DNA of 41,260 nt from assembly GCA_024102795.1 (NCBI GenBank), contig JAGFJK010000080.1:1-41260 (forward strand), in the 5' to 3' direction. A program made the translations under genes and the position numbers. Positions 1 to 7,419 of the stretch are shown piece after piece. The notes beneath the pieces are model-generated. The model ran no database searches. It had not been told where the DNA came from and worked only from the letters and a program-made list of their open reading frames with translations. The first letter of the stretch is position 1. Each line of letters begins with the position of its first letter. This stretch comes from Pirellulaceae bacterium (GTDB lineage Bacteria > Planctomycetota > Planctomycetia > Pirellulales > Pirellulaceae).

Positions 1-720
1 CCCAGCGACTTCGGCGCCAACGGTACGGCTCCCTCGCATCCCGAACTGCTCGACTGGCTGGCGGCGGAACTGGTCGAGCACGATTGGTCGTTGAAACACA
101 TCCACCGGCTGATCCTGTCGTCCGACACCTGGCGGCAGGACAGCCGGCCGCGGGAAGACGCCGTGGCGGTGGATGCCGGGACGCGGCTGCTGTGGCGGTT
201 TCCTCCCCGCCGGCTGGAGGCCGAGGCGATCCGCGACTCCATACTGGCCGCCAGCGGCAAGCTCGATCCGCGGATGGGCGGACCGGGCTTCAGCGCGTTC
301 GAAGTCGAGGCCGAAAACGTCCGCCACTATCATCCCAAGACCAGCTTCGGTCCCGGCGACTGGCGGCGGATGATCTACATGACCAAGGTGCGGCAGGAAC
401 GCGACGCGGTGTTCGGCGTGTTCGACTGCCCCGACTGCAGCCAGGTGGTTCCCCAGCGCAGCCGGTCGACCACGCCGCTGCAGGCGCTGAACCTGCTGAA
501 CAGCCGTTTCGTCAACGAGCAGGCGGAACTGCTGGCCCAGCGGCTGGAGCGCGAAGCGGCCAGTCCCGAGGCGCGCGTCGCGCGAGCGTATGAACTGTGT
601 TTCGGCCGCCCGCCGGAAGCCGAGGAAACGACCGCGGCGCTGCGGTTCGTCCAGGAAACCGATTGGACGCAACTGGCCCGCGCGCTGCTGAATACCAACG
701 AGTTTGTGTTCCTACCTTGA
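1..720 (+). CDS. DUF1553 (PSD1-type) protein, C-terminal part
   Basis: The reading frame is open from base 1, so the gene begins outside the window; about 239 residues are visible. The text reads as the C-terminal half of planctomycete DUF1553 proteins: a region with [12 protein letters not shown], then [15 protein letters not shown], a segment with [12 protein letters not shown], and a closing [12 protein letters not shown]. These are landmarks of that family. DUF1553 proteins usually carry DUF1549 and sometimes cytochrome c modules further N-terminal, which cannot be seen here. The family is very abundant in planctomycetes and is nearly always followed by a DUF1501 gene, as here, with only 13 bases between the stop and the next ATG. 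The biochemical role is not established; export and a link to polymer breakdown have been proposed. Confidence 0.9.
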   Translation, partial: PSDFGANGTAPSHPELLDWLAAELVEHDWSLKHIHRLILSSDTWRQDSRPREDAVAVDAGTRLLWRFPPRRLEAEAIRDSILAASGKLDPRMGGPGFSAFEVEAENVRHYHPKTSFGPGDWRRMIYMTKVRQERDAVFGVFDCPDCSQVVPQRSRSTTPLQALNLLNSRFVNEQAELLAQRLEREAASPEARVARAYELCFGRPPEAEETTAALRFVQETDWTQLARALLNTNEFVFLP

Positions 721-733
721 ACGGATCGCTCCG

Positions 734-2194
734 ATGATGCAAGGCACCAGCCGGCGGCAACTGTTGATCCACACCGGGGGCGGACTGGCGGGCATCGCGC
801 TGGCCAGTTTGCTGCAGGCAGAGGGCCTGCTGGCGGCCGAGGGTTCTCCGCGGCGTCCGGCGATCGATCCCGGCCGACCCTTTGCCGCGCGCCCTAAACA
901 CTTTCCAGCCCGGGCGAAGAACGTGCTGATGATCTTCTGTTCGGGCGCTTGCAGCCAGATCGATACGTTTGACTACAAGCCGGAACTGATCAAGCGGCAC
1001 GGGCAACCGCTGCCGGGCGCCGAGGGGCTGATCACGTTCCAGGGCGGGCAGGGCAATCTGACTCGCAGCCCCTGGCAGTTCCGGCCGCGGGGCGAGTGCG
1101 GCAAGATGATCTCGGACCTGGTCCCGCGGCTGGGCGAACTGGCCGACGAACTGTGCTTTATCCATTCGCTGACTGGCAAGACGAACACGCACGGGCCGGG
1201 CGAAAACTTGATGTCGACCGGCTTCACGCTGGATGGCTTTCCCAGCATGGGAGCCTGGTTGACGTGGGCCCTGGGCACCGAGAACCAGGAGCTGCCGGCC
1301 TATGTGGCGATTCCCGATCCGCGGGGGACGCCCCAGTCGAGCGTCAACAACTGGGGGCCCGGCTTTCTGCCCGCGGCATTTCAGGGGACCGATTTCAACG
1401 CCAGCAAGCCGCTCCGCAACTTGCAGCCGCCCGAGGGACTCGACCCGGCGACTGATCGCCGCACACGCGCGTTTCTGGACGGCCTGAACCGCCGACACTT
1501 GGAGCGGTTTCCCGGCGACAGCGAGCTGGCCGCGCGGATTTCCAGCTACCGCCTGGCGGCCCGGATGCAGTTGAGCGTGCCGGAGGTGAGCGACCTGGCG
1601 ACCGAAACGGCGGCCACGCTGCGGATGTATGGCGCCGACGACGCGCAGAATCCGCTCAAGGCCGCCTATGCCCGCAACTGCCTGCTGGCTCGCCGCCTGG
1701 TCGAACGGGGCGTGCGGTTCGTGCAGGTGTTCAACGGCGCGTACCAGACCGGCGGCGAGGGCGTCAGCAACTGGGACGGCCACAAACATCTGGAGGAACA
1801 ATACAGCAAGCATGGTCCGGTGCTGGACCAGCCGACGGCCGCTTTGCTGCGCGACCTGAAGCAGCGCGGGCTGCTCAGCGAGACGCTGGTCGTGTGGTGC
1901 ACGGAGTTCGGCCGCATGCCCACGTTCCAGGCCGGTGCCAGCGGGCGCGACCACAACCCGGCAGGTTTTACCGCGTGGCTGGCGGGCGCCGGAGTGAAAG
2001 CGCCGTTCACGTACGGCGCGACCGATGAGTTTGGCTACCAGGCGGTCGAGGGCGTCGCCACGGTCCACGATTTTCACGCCACGATCCTGCACCTGCTGGG
2101 GCTGGACCACGAGCGGCTGACGTACTACCACAACGGCCTGGAACGCCGCCTGACCGACGTTCACGGCCACGTCATCCGCGCCGTGCTGTCGTAG
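734..2194 (+). CDS. DUF1501 family protein with Tat-type signal
   Basis: A 486-residue protein. I chose ATG 734 because the residues that follow ([20 protein letters not shown]) form a twin-arginine-like signal with a hydrophobic stretch, as is common for DUF1501 proteins; an ATG at 737 is equivalent. The mature part has the sulfatase-like layout of the family: [19 protein letters not shown] near the N-terminus, [12 protein letters not shown] in the middle, and the late segments [10 protein letters not shown] and [15 protein letters not shown]. The last two resemble the metal-binding part of the alkaline phosphatase/sulfatase fold. It is the partner of the DUF1553 gene just upstream and probably shares its transcript. 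The substrate is unknown. It is predicted to be exported across the inner membrane in folded form. Confidence 0.88.
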   Translation: MMQGTSRRQLLIHTGGGLAGIALASLLQAEGLLAAEGSPRRPAIDPGRPFAARPKHFPARAKNVLMIFCSGACSQIDTFDYKPELIKRHGQPLPGAEGLITFQGGQGNLTRSPWQFRPRGECGKMISDLVPRLGELADELCFIHSLTGKTNTHGPGENLMSTGFTLDGFPSMGAWLTWALGTENQELPAYVAIPDPRGTPQSSVNNWGPGFLPAAFQGTDFNASKPLRNLQPPEGLDPATDRRTRAFLDGLNRRHLERFPGDSELAARISSYRLAARMQLSVPEVSDLATETAATLRMYGADDAQNPLKAAYARNCLLARRLVERGVRFVQVFNGAYQTGGEGVSNWDGHKHLEEQYSKHGPVLDQPTAALLRDLKQRGLLSETLVVWCTEFGRMPTFQAGASGRDHNPAGFTAWLAGAGVKAPFTYGATDEFGYQAVEGVATVHDFHATILHLLGLDHERLTYYHNGLERRLTDVHGHVIRAVLS

Positions 2195-2199
2195 CGCCG

Positions 2200-2221
2200 A
2201 AAAGGTGTCCGGTACCTTTAT
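2200..2221. repeat. Dispersed palindromic intergenic motif, copy 1
   Basis: The motif reads AAAAGGTGTC followed by CGGTACCTTTAT and lies just after the DUF1501 stop. Related text occurs at 15247-15275, beside the IS element, and in two halves at the two ends of the group II intron (37152-37166 and 38661-38675). It looks like a genome-wide intergenic element of this organism. It has no T-run, so I do not call it a terminator. Confidence 0.5.
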
Positions 2222-2230
2222 GTTGCCCAG

Positions 2231-2375
2231 ACACCATGATCAGCAGGCCGGAGGATCACCACGAAACACACGAAACACACGAAAGGAAGCAAGAGCAGCA
2301 TTGTGCGGGACACGTTCCCAGTTCGAAGCAACTCCGCCGTTGCTTTGCGCAGCAGCCGCTCGATGCTTCATCCTG
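2231..2375 (+). repeat. Direct repeat, left copy, flanking the toxin-antitoxin module
   Basis: About 145 bp that align without gaps, at an offset of exactly 1182, to 3413-3557. The shared text includes a GATCAGCAG start, the tandem CGAAACACA units, AAAGGAAGCAAGAGC and a CCCAGTTCGAAGCAACTCCG block. The copies differ at scattered positions, so they are diverged rather than recent. The CACGAAACAC units are a recurrent intergenic motif in planctomycetes. Nothing in this stretch looks coding; the short ORFs across it have no recognisable content. Confidence 0.8.
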
Positions 2376-2475
2376 GCAACTCAGTACCGGACAGCCTCTC
2401 GAACGGGGCATTCACCCAAGCACTTGCCAAGCTGGTAGCAAAACGCTACCATTGCAAGCGAAAGCGAGGTGGAGA

Positions 2476-2847
2476 ATGGGTCAACCAGTGAAGCTATCCG
2501 ACGAGTTGGTGTGTGACGCACGAGTGACGGCGGAGCTTTCGGAGCGATCGATCGCCGGACAGATCGAGTTTTGGGCTCGAATTGGTCGTTCTCTGGAATT
2601 GATTCTGCGCGGCGACCGAGCCCTGGCACTGAAGAGGGCCGGCGCTGTTCGATCACTTTCCGAGGCCATCGCAAGTGTTGACTCGGACGTCGGAAGGACA
2701 CGGGTTCGGGACTATTTGAACGCTCAGCCCTTTCCGCACTTTGAACCGGTTGTTGGTCGTCCGGGAGTGCTCCGTAGAATTGACCAAGACGGGACGGAAA
2801 CGGTGGGACGATTTGTCAATCGGGTTTTTGTGCGGCTTGAGGCCTGA
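2476..2847 (+). CDS. ParD-like antitoxin
   Basis: A 123-residue protein. ATG 2476 is preceded closely by a purine-rich AGGTGGAGA, and the protein then opens with KLSDELVCDARVTAELSERS and IAGQIEFWARIGRSLEL. This is the hallmark text of ParD-like antitoxins, a ribbon-helix-helix-type DNA-binding and toxin-binding region. The C-terminal half (about residues 60-123) has RIDQDGTETVGRFVNR and probably makes the toxin contact. The stop is 2 bases before the GTG of the kinase-type toxin gene, so the pair is translationally coupled. Such antitoxins neutralise the toxin and usually repress their own promoter. No clear operator was found upstream, only the direct repeat. Confidence 0.8.
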   Translation: MGQPVKLSDELVCDARVTAELSERSIAGQIEFWARIGRSLELILRGDRALALKRAGAVRSLSEAIASVDSDVGRTRVRDYLNAQPFPHFEPVVGRPGVLRRIDQDGTETVGRFVNRVFVRLEA

Positions 2848-2849
2848 GA

Positions 2850-3410
2850 GTGAAGTGGGACTTTCTCGATAGACGCCCCATCGTGGTGGCGATCGCCGGT
2901 CCCAACGGATCGGGAAAAACTACCTTCTATCACTCGCACCTCGCCGAGTCGGGGCTGCGTTTCGTCAACGCGGACGCGCTTGCCCGACAACTGCAGATTG
3001 GGCCCTACGAGGCAGCCGAAGCCGCTGCCGCAATCCGCAGTGCCTTGATCGCGTCGGGTGAAAGCTTCATTTTCGAAACGGTGTTATCCGATCCAGTGGG
3101 TGATAAGGTCGGCATGTTGAGCGGACTTGCGGAGCAAGGCTACGAAGTCGTCCTGATCTACATCCAGATCCCCGACTCTCAAACGTCGATCGAGCGAGTT
3201 TCGATGCGTGTTAACCAGGGCGGACACGATGTCCCGGACGACAAGTTGCTTACTCGCTTCGAGCGGTCGCAAGCCAATCTGACGCTCGCTATAGAGCAAC
3301 TTCCCCACGTCATCATTTTCGATAATTCTGATCTCGCGAGACCGTACCGCCACCGGGCGACCTACCGGCGCGGAAACCTGGCGACCGAAATGTCCTCTGA
3401 CGACATTTAG
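2850..3410 (+). CDS. Zeta-like toxin (P-loop kinase)
   Basis: A 186-residue protein starting at GTG 2850. The Walker A motif GPNGSGKT sits at residues 17-24, after a beta strand (IVVAIA). FVNADALARQL follows and carries the conserved Asp of zeta-type kinases, then FIFETVLSD, where the family has its catalytic and substrate region, and VLIYIQIPD. Zeta toxins phosphorylate UDP-N-acetylglucosamine and block cell-wall synthesis; members of this shorter class may have other substrates. The gene follows a ParD-like antitoxin by 2 bases and ends just before the right direct repeat. Pairing a zeta-like kinase with this antitoxin class rather than an epsilon protein is a known chromosomal arrangement. 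Confidence 0.82.
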   Translation: MKWDFLDRRPIVVAIAGPNGSGKTTFYHSHLAESGLRFVNADALARQLQIGPYEAAEAAAAIRSALIASGESFIFETVLSDPVGDKVGMLSGLAEQGYEVVLIYIQIPDSQTSIERVSMRVNQGGHDVPDDKLLTRFERSQANLTLAIEQLPHVIIFDNSDLARPYRHRATYRRGNLATEMSSDDI

Positions 3411-3412
3411 CA

Positions 3413-3557
3413 ACACCACGATCAGCAGCGCGGAGGATAACCACGAAACACACGAAACACACGAAAGGAAGCAAGAGCGGAATCGGGCCGGACACTTTCC
3501 CAGTTCGAAGCAACTCCGCCGATGCCTATCGCAGCAGCCGCTCGACACTTCATCCGC
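3413..3557 (+). repeat. Direct repeat, right copy, flanking the toxin-antitoxin module
   Basis: The partner of 2231-2375 at a constant offset of 1182, beginning 2 bases after the toxin stop codon. The sub-segment 3438-3467 with the CGAAACACA units appears again as an inverted copy at 3667-3696 with one mismatch. Confidence 0.8.
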
Positions 3558-3700
3558 CAGCTTCCGTCGGTCGCTGCCGCCCTCCTGCTTCTTTTCTTCC
3601 TTTCCTTCTTCCCTTCTTTCTGTCTTCCTTTTTGTCTTTCTTCTTGTCTTTCTTTCTTTTTGTCTTCTTTCGTGTGTTTCGTGTATTTCGTGGTTACATC
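3558..3700. repeat. Pyrimidine-rich tract and inverted copy of the CACGAAACAC motif
   Basis: Most of 3580-3668 on the plus strand is T and C (runs such as CTTTCTTTCTTTTTGTC), so the minus strand is purine-rich. The tract runs into 3667-3696, a 30-bp inverted copy of 3438-3467. Together they could fold into a very long hairpin spanning about 260 bases. No gene is supported here. Confidence 0.6.
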
Positions 3701-3736
3701 GTCTTGGCCCCGCGCACTGAAACATCCGAGTGCTCT

Positions 3737-3997
3737 TCAGCCGCCGGCGACGGGCGCGATCAAGGTCAGTTCGTCGCCGTCGCGCAAGCGGACCGAGTTG
3801 TGCTGGGCGAGCGTTCCCAGATGCTGGCCGCTGACCGAGATCAGGCAGGTGTCCGGCAACCGCACGTCGGCCGGCAGTCGCTTGGCCAGCAGCCGCAGCG
3901 CGTCGCCCACGCCGGCCGCGTCGTCCAGTTCGAGTTCATCGGGCAGGAGTTCCGCAAGCTGGTAGCCGCGGCCCGTGTAGATCACTTGGATTTTCAC
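3737..3997 (-). CDS. MoaD/ThiS-like sulfur-carrier protein
   Basis: An 86-residue beta-grasp protein starting at GTG 3997 with VKIQVIYTGRGYQ; a GTG at 4006 is an alternative start. It ends in APVAGG, the C-terminal Gly-Gly that is adenylated and then thiocarboxylated in MoaD, ThiS and related carriers. DGDELTLIAPVAGG is typical of MoaD. It lies directly downstream of a ThiF-like E1 gene on the same strand, which fits an activating-enzyme/carrier pair. Whether it serves molybdopterin, thiamine or another sulfur pathway cannot be read from the window, because no other genes of those pathways are present. Confidence 0.82.
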   Translation of the reverse strand: MKIQVIYTGRGYQLAELLPDELELDDAAGVGDALRLLAKRLPADVRLPDTCLISVSGQHLGTLAQHNSVRLRDGDELTLIAPVAGG

Positions 3998-4068
3998 TGG
4001 TGTCACCCTCGGCAACTGGCGGTTGGGAGATTTCTCAGCGGATTCCCGCGGCAAGTGGCGCCGCTCAG

Positions 4069-4821
4069 CTACGCGCCGCGTGCTGCGGCGCCGCAGCGCG
4101 GGCACTGCGGACGGCGTTGCAGTTGGACCGCCGTCGCGCGTCCGTGGTAGCCGTCGTAAGTGAACATCCGCCCCCACAGCGGTCGGCCGGTCTGAGAGAG
4201 AATCTTAATGGCTTCGAGCGCGGCGAGCGACCCGGTGGCCGACGAGATCGCGCCCACAACCGGAAACAGCTCTTCAAAGGGCGGCGGCGCGGGGTAGACG
4301 CATTCCAGGCAAGCCGTCTCGCCGGGGCGGACGACGATCAGCGTTCCGGTCATGCCCCACTGAGCCGCGTCGATCAGGGGCGTGCCCGTAATCACGGCGG
4401 CGCGATTCAGCCGCAGGCGCTCCTCGAAGGTCGGCGGGCAGGAAAGAATCACGTCGCAGCGGGCCGCCAACTCCAGCGCCTGGTCGTCGTCCGGTTCGTA
4501 ATCCAGCGGTTCGACCTGCACGAACCGGTTCATGCCGCGCAGGTATGCCGCGAACTCGGCCGCCCGCGGCTTGCCCAGGCCTTGTTCCGATCCCAGCACC
4601 TGGCGGTTGAGATCCGGCGAAATCAGGTGGCCGCCATGCGCGACAATCAAGCGCCCCACGCCGGCCATGGCCAGCATCAAAGCGGCGGGACCTCCCATGC
4701 CGCCAGCCCGAGTCACCAGCGCGGTCGAACACCTTAACCGCTGTTGCCCGTCCAGCGACAGCACGCCCGGACCAATCTGGCGGCTGTAACGTTCCAGTTC
4801 GTCGGGAGTCAGGTCGGGCAT
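4069..4821 (-). CDS. ThiF/MoeB/HesA-family adenylyltransferase (E1-like)
   Basis: A 250-residue protein. It opens with LTPDELERYSRQIGPGVLSL, the classic N-terminus of the family. The nucleotide-binding glycine motif is changed to RAGGMGGP, where GAGGLG is usual. A CLECVYP segment and a C-terminal CPRCGA provide the two CxxC halves of the structural zinc site. The family activates the C-terminal Gly-Gly of a small sulfur carrier as an acyl-adenylate using ATP. The carrier gene follows 71 bases downstream, and aat lies 30 bases upstream on the same strand, so the three may be one operon. The Arg at the start of the glycine loop is unusual and its effect is unknown. Confidence 0.88.
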   Translation of the reverse strand: MPDLTPDELERYSRQIGPGVLSLDGQQRLRCSTALVTRAGGMGGPAALMLAMAGVGRLIVAHGGHLISPDLNRQVLGSEQGLGKPRAAEFAAYLRGMNRFVQVEPLDYEPDDDQALELAARCDVILSCPPTFEERLRLNRAAVITGTPLIDAAQWGMTGTLIVVRPGETACLECVYPAPPPFEELFPVVGAISSATGSLAALEAIKILSQTGRPLWGRMFTYDGYHGRATAVQLQRRPQCPRCGAAARGA

Positions 4822-4851
4822 GAGGCAGATGGTTCAGGCAGGTGGTCCGGA

Positions 4852-5565
4852 CTACGAATCGCGGCCCAGCGTCGAGGCGTCGAATTCCAATCGGCTACCG
4901 AAATGCACTGGCCGGGCAAGGGCCTCCCGCAACCGGCGGCAGTAAAGCGAGCGGCGGATTTCGGTCGCTCCCAGGCTGGCCGTATGCGGCGTGGCCTGCT
5001 GGATATCCAGCAGCGTGTAACCCCGCGAGGCCAGGTGTCCGGCCAGGGCGACCAGAGCCGCCTTGGATGCGTCGCGAACCCGGTGAAACATCGACTCGCC
5101 CGCGAACATCCCGCCCAAGGCCACTCCATAAACGCCCCCCACCAGTTGTCCGTCCTGCCACGCCTCGACACTATGGGCGTATCCCAACTGATGCAGATGG
5201 CCGTACGCGGCCTGCATCGCGGGCGTGATCCAGGTGCCGGGAACCGGCTGCTGGCGGCGCGGTCCGGCACAGCCCGCCATCACCCCGGTGAAGTCCCGAT
5301 CGCAGGTCAGTTCGAACTCACCCCGCCTCAGCCGCCGGGCCAACCGCCGCGAGACATGCACCTGGCTCAGTTCCAGGATCGCCCGCGGGTCGGGGGAGAA
5401 CCAGGCCAGAATCTCCATCCCGCGGTGCAAAATGGGCCAGGGAAAAATCGCTCGTCGGTAAGCTTCCAGAATCCATTCCGGTGTCAGCTCGCCACCCAGC
5501 ATCAGCAGGCCATCCGCGTCGGCAGTGGCCAGCGGCGGGAAATAGACCTCGATGTGGGCCGGCAT
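4852..5565 (-). CDS. aat: Leucyl/phenylalanyl-tRNA-protein transferase
   Basis: A 237-residue protein starting at ATG 5565 (MPAHIEVYFPPLATADADG). The text follows the family throughout: GLLMLGGELTPEWILEAYRRAIFPW, WFSPDPRAILEL, then the core GGVYGVALGGMFAGESMFH, DASKAALVALAGHL and LLDIQQATPHTASLGA. The enzyme transfers Leu or Phe from charged tRNA to the N-terminus of proteins beginning with Arg or Lys, marking them for ClpS/ClpAP degradation (the N-end rule). It acts in the cytoplasm. The ORF is open further upstream, but nothing before this Met looks like the family. Confidence 0.95.
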   Translation of the reverse strand: MPAHIEVYFPPLATADADGLLMLGGELTPEWILEAYRRAIFPWPILHRGMEILAWFSPDPRAILELSQVHVSRRLARRLRRGEFELTCDRDFTGVMAGCAGPRRQQPVPGTWITPAMQAAYGHLHQLGYAHSVEAWQDGQLVGGVYGVALGGMFAGESMFHRVRDASKAALVALAGHLASRGYTLLDIQQATPHTASLGATEIRRSLYCRRLREALARPVHFGSRLEFDASTLGRDS

Positions 5566-5702
5566 GTTCTGGCGAGGTAACAAGGTCGAAGATCCGGGAT
5601 GTGGGCCGTCGAGCGGAGCCTGTCGCGGCCCCTGGGACCGCCATCTTAACGCTAGCCTGGCCCACCGGCCAGCATTCGACGCGCCAAACGCCGGCGAGCG
5701 GG

Positions 5703-5708
5703 TATAAT
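5703..5708 (+). promoter_or_regulatory. Possible -10 element upstream of the HtrA-like gene
   Basis: A perfect TATAAT in the context GCGGGTATAATGTGG, 60 bases before the chosen start at 5769. I see no -35 hexamer at the right distance; TTCGAC at 5675-5680 is too far away. It is therefore only a candidate. Confidence 0.35.
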
Positions 5709-5768
5709 GTGGGGACCCTGGCGTCCGGGGTAATGTGTCTCCAGTCAACCGTCGCGGAAAGGCCGTCC

Positions 5769-7226
5769 ATGGACGAATTGCGCCGATTGGACTTGAACCA
5801 GGCAGCCCTGGATGAGCCGCCCGCCGAACCGGCGTCCTCGGCGGCCAGTGACGTTCCGGTTCCGGCCAATGGCGAGCCGGCGGCAATACCTCCGATCATG
5901 CTGCCGCGGACGGCTGTGGCCAGCGATTTTGAAAGTGCATCGCCGCCGACAACCACATCAACGGCGGCGCCCCCAGCCCCGGACGCGCCAGCCGCGGCGT
6001 CCCCACCGCTCAGCCAACAGGAGTCGAACTCGCCGCTGGCCGACGCAACGCCGGTCGGTCGGCCCGCCGTTCAGCTCGCCGCGCCGGTCCCGCATCCGCT
6101 GTATCGCATTGTCTGGCTGCTGTGTGCCTTGGCGGGCCTGGTTCTGCTGACGGCCATTCTGCCGCCGTTTGCCGAGCGGATGCAATTCGCGTTGACGCGC
6201 GGTCGGCAACGGGCCGAGTTCGAGGAAGCTCGGCGCGGCCTGGGCGAACTGCCGCTGGCGCAACTGTCCAAAGCCTACCAACTGGTCTCGCTGAAGGTGG
6301 GGCCGAGCGTGGTGCATATCAACCTGGCGGGTCCCGCGTTGTCTGCCGAGGCCACCGAACCGCTCGGAGGGCGCCGTGGGATGCAGCGGCGATTCGAGGG
6401 GCAGGGTTCCGGCGTGATTGTGGACCCGGAGGGATATATCGTGACGAACCGCCACGTGGTGGTTGGATCGCGCGACATCCAGGTCAAGCTGAGTGACGGC
6501 CGGGTCGTGCGGGCAAGGATCGTGGGAGTGGACGCGCTGACCGATCTGGCCGTGCTGAAAGTCGACGCTGACAACCTGATCGCGGCCCAGTGGGGCGACA
6601 GCGACCAGTTGGAAGTCGGCGCTCTGGTCTGGGCGCTCGGCAGTCCCTTCGGGTTGGAGCGCAGCGTCACGTTTGGCATCTTGAGTGCCAAGCATCGTTC
6701 GGACACCGCCGGTTCGCCCTACCAGGACTTCCTGCAGACCGATGCGGCGGTGAATCCGGGCAACAGCGGCGGGCCGCTGGTGGACGTGACGGGGCGGGTC
6801 GTGGGGATCAACACGGCGATCGTGGGCGAGGCGTACCAGGGGATCAGTTTTTCGATTCCCAGCCGGGTCGCTCGCCCGGTCTACGAACGCCTCCGCAGCC
6901 AGGGCCACGTGCAGCGAGGTTGGCTGGGGGTACAGCCCGAGCCGTTGACGATGGAGATGGCCGCGGAGCTGGGATTGCCCGACACGCGAGGAGCGTTGAT
7001 TGCTGCCTTGGCCGAGAATTCCGGCGGCAGTCCCGCTCGCCAGGCCGGTCTGCAAGTGGGCGACGTGGTGATCCGTTGGGACGGCAAGCCGATCGACAAT
7101 CCGGCCGACCTGTTTATGAACGTTGGATTGACGGAAATTGGCCGAGCGGTTGAGGTTACGGTTGTCCGCCGAGGCCGTCAGGAGACCCTGACCGTGGTGG
7201 TCGGCGCGCGGTCGGAACAATCTTGA
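5769..7226 (+). CDS. HtrA/DegP-like trypsin-type serine protease with PDZ domain
   Basis: A 485-residue protein. ATG 5769 is chosen because GGAAAGG lies 6 bases before it. Residues 1-105 are a Pro/Ala-rich cytoplasmic region. About 111-133 (YRIVWLLCALAGLVLLTAIL) is a single membrane anchor, so the protease faces the periplasm. The catalytic triad is visible: His229 in TNRHVVV, Asp259 in LTDLAVLKVD and Ser333 in GNSGGPL. The C-terminal 110 residues form one PDZ domain (GWLGVQPEPL to GDVVIRWDGKPI). HtrA proteases degrade or refold damaged envelope proteins. The long disordered N-terminus is typical of planctomycete proteins. The stop overlaps the -35 element of the dnaG promoter. Confidence 0.92.
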   Translation: MDELRRLDLNQAALDEPPAEPASSAASDVPVPANGEPAAIPPIMLPRTAVASDFESASPPTTTSTAAPPAPDAPAAASPPLSQQESNSPLADATPVGRPAVQLAAPVPHPLYRIVWLLCALAGLVLLTAILPPFAERMQFALTRGRQRAEFEEARRGLGELPLAQLSKAYQLVSLKVGPSVVHINLAGPALSAEATEPLGGRRGMQRRFEGQGSGVIVDPEGYIVTNRHVVVGSRDIQVKLSDGRVVRARIVGVDALTDLAVLKVDADNLIAAQWGDSDQLEVGALVWALGSPFGLERSVTFGILSAKHRSDTAGSPYQDFLQTDAAVNPGNSGGPLVDVTGRVVGINTAIVGEAYQGISFSIPSRVARPVYERLRSQGHVQRGWLGVQPEPLTMEMAAELGLPDTRGALIAALAENSGGSPARQAGLQVGDVVIRWDGKPIDNPADLFMNVGLTEIGRAVEVTVVRRGRQETLTVVVGARSEQS

Positions 7227-7251
7227 CCGCCTGGTGACGTGTCTCTATAAT
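7223..7251 (+). promoter_or_regulatory. Sigma-70-type promoter for dnaG (and probably rpoD)
   Basis: TTGACC at 7223-7228, exactly 17 bases, then TATAAT at 7246-7251. This is a near-consensus housekeeping promoter, about 170 bases ahead of the dnaG start. The -35 overlaps the stop codon of the protease gene. Confidence 0.7.
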
Positions 7252-7419
7252 CCCGCCCCAGCCTGAGGTTGTACGGAGACTGCCGGTCAGCCCAGAACCG
7301 GTGGCGGGTTGTACGATTCAGGAAGTGACATTCCGGCCGTGGCCGCAAGGGCACTTGGCGGGGTGGTTCGAAGGACTGCCCTGTCCATCCCCGCGGGCCT
7401 CACGCCACAGGAGTTGCCG

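Noticed and set aside
512-2170. Minus-strand ORF of 552 codons
   Set aside because: Antisense to the DUF1501 gene; no family text.
2205-2475. Short plus-strand ORFs over the left direct repeat, including an N-terminal extension of the antitoxin
   Set aside because: The text comes from the intergenic repeat; the antitoxin family begins at the Met at 2476, which has its own ribosome site.
3558-3668. Pyrimidine-rich tract as a membrane-protein gene
   Set aside because: The hydrophobic translations (runs of Leu, Phe and Ser) follow from the T/C composition only.
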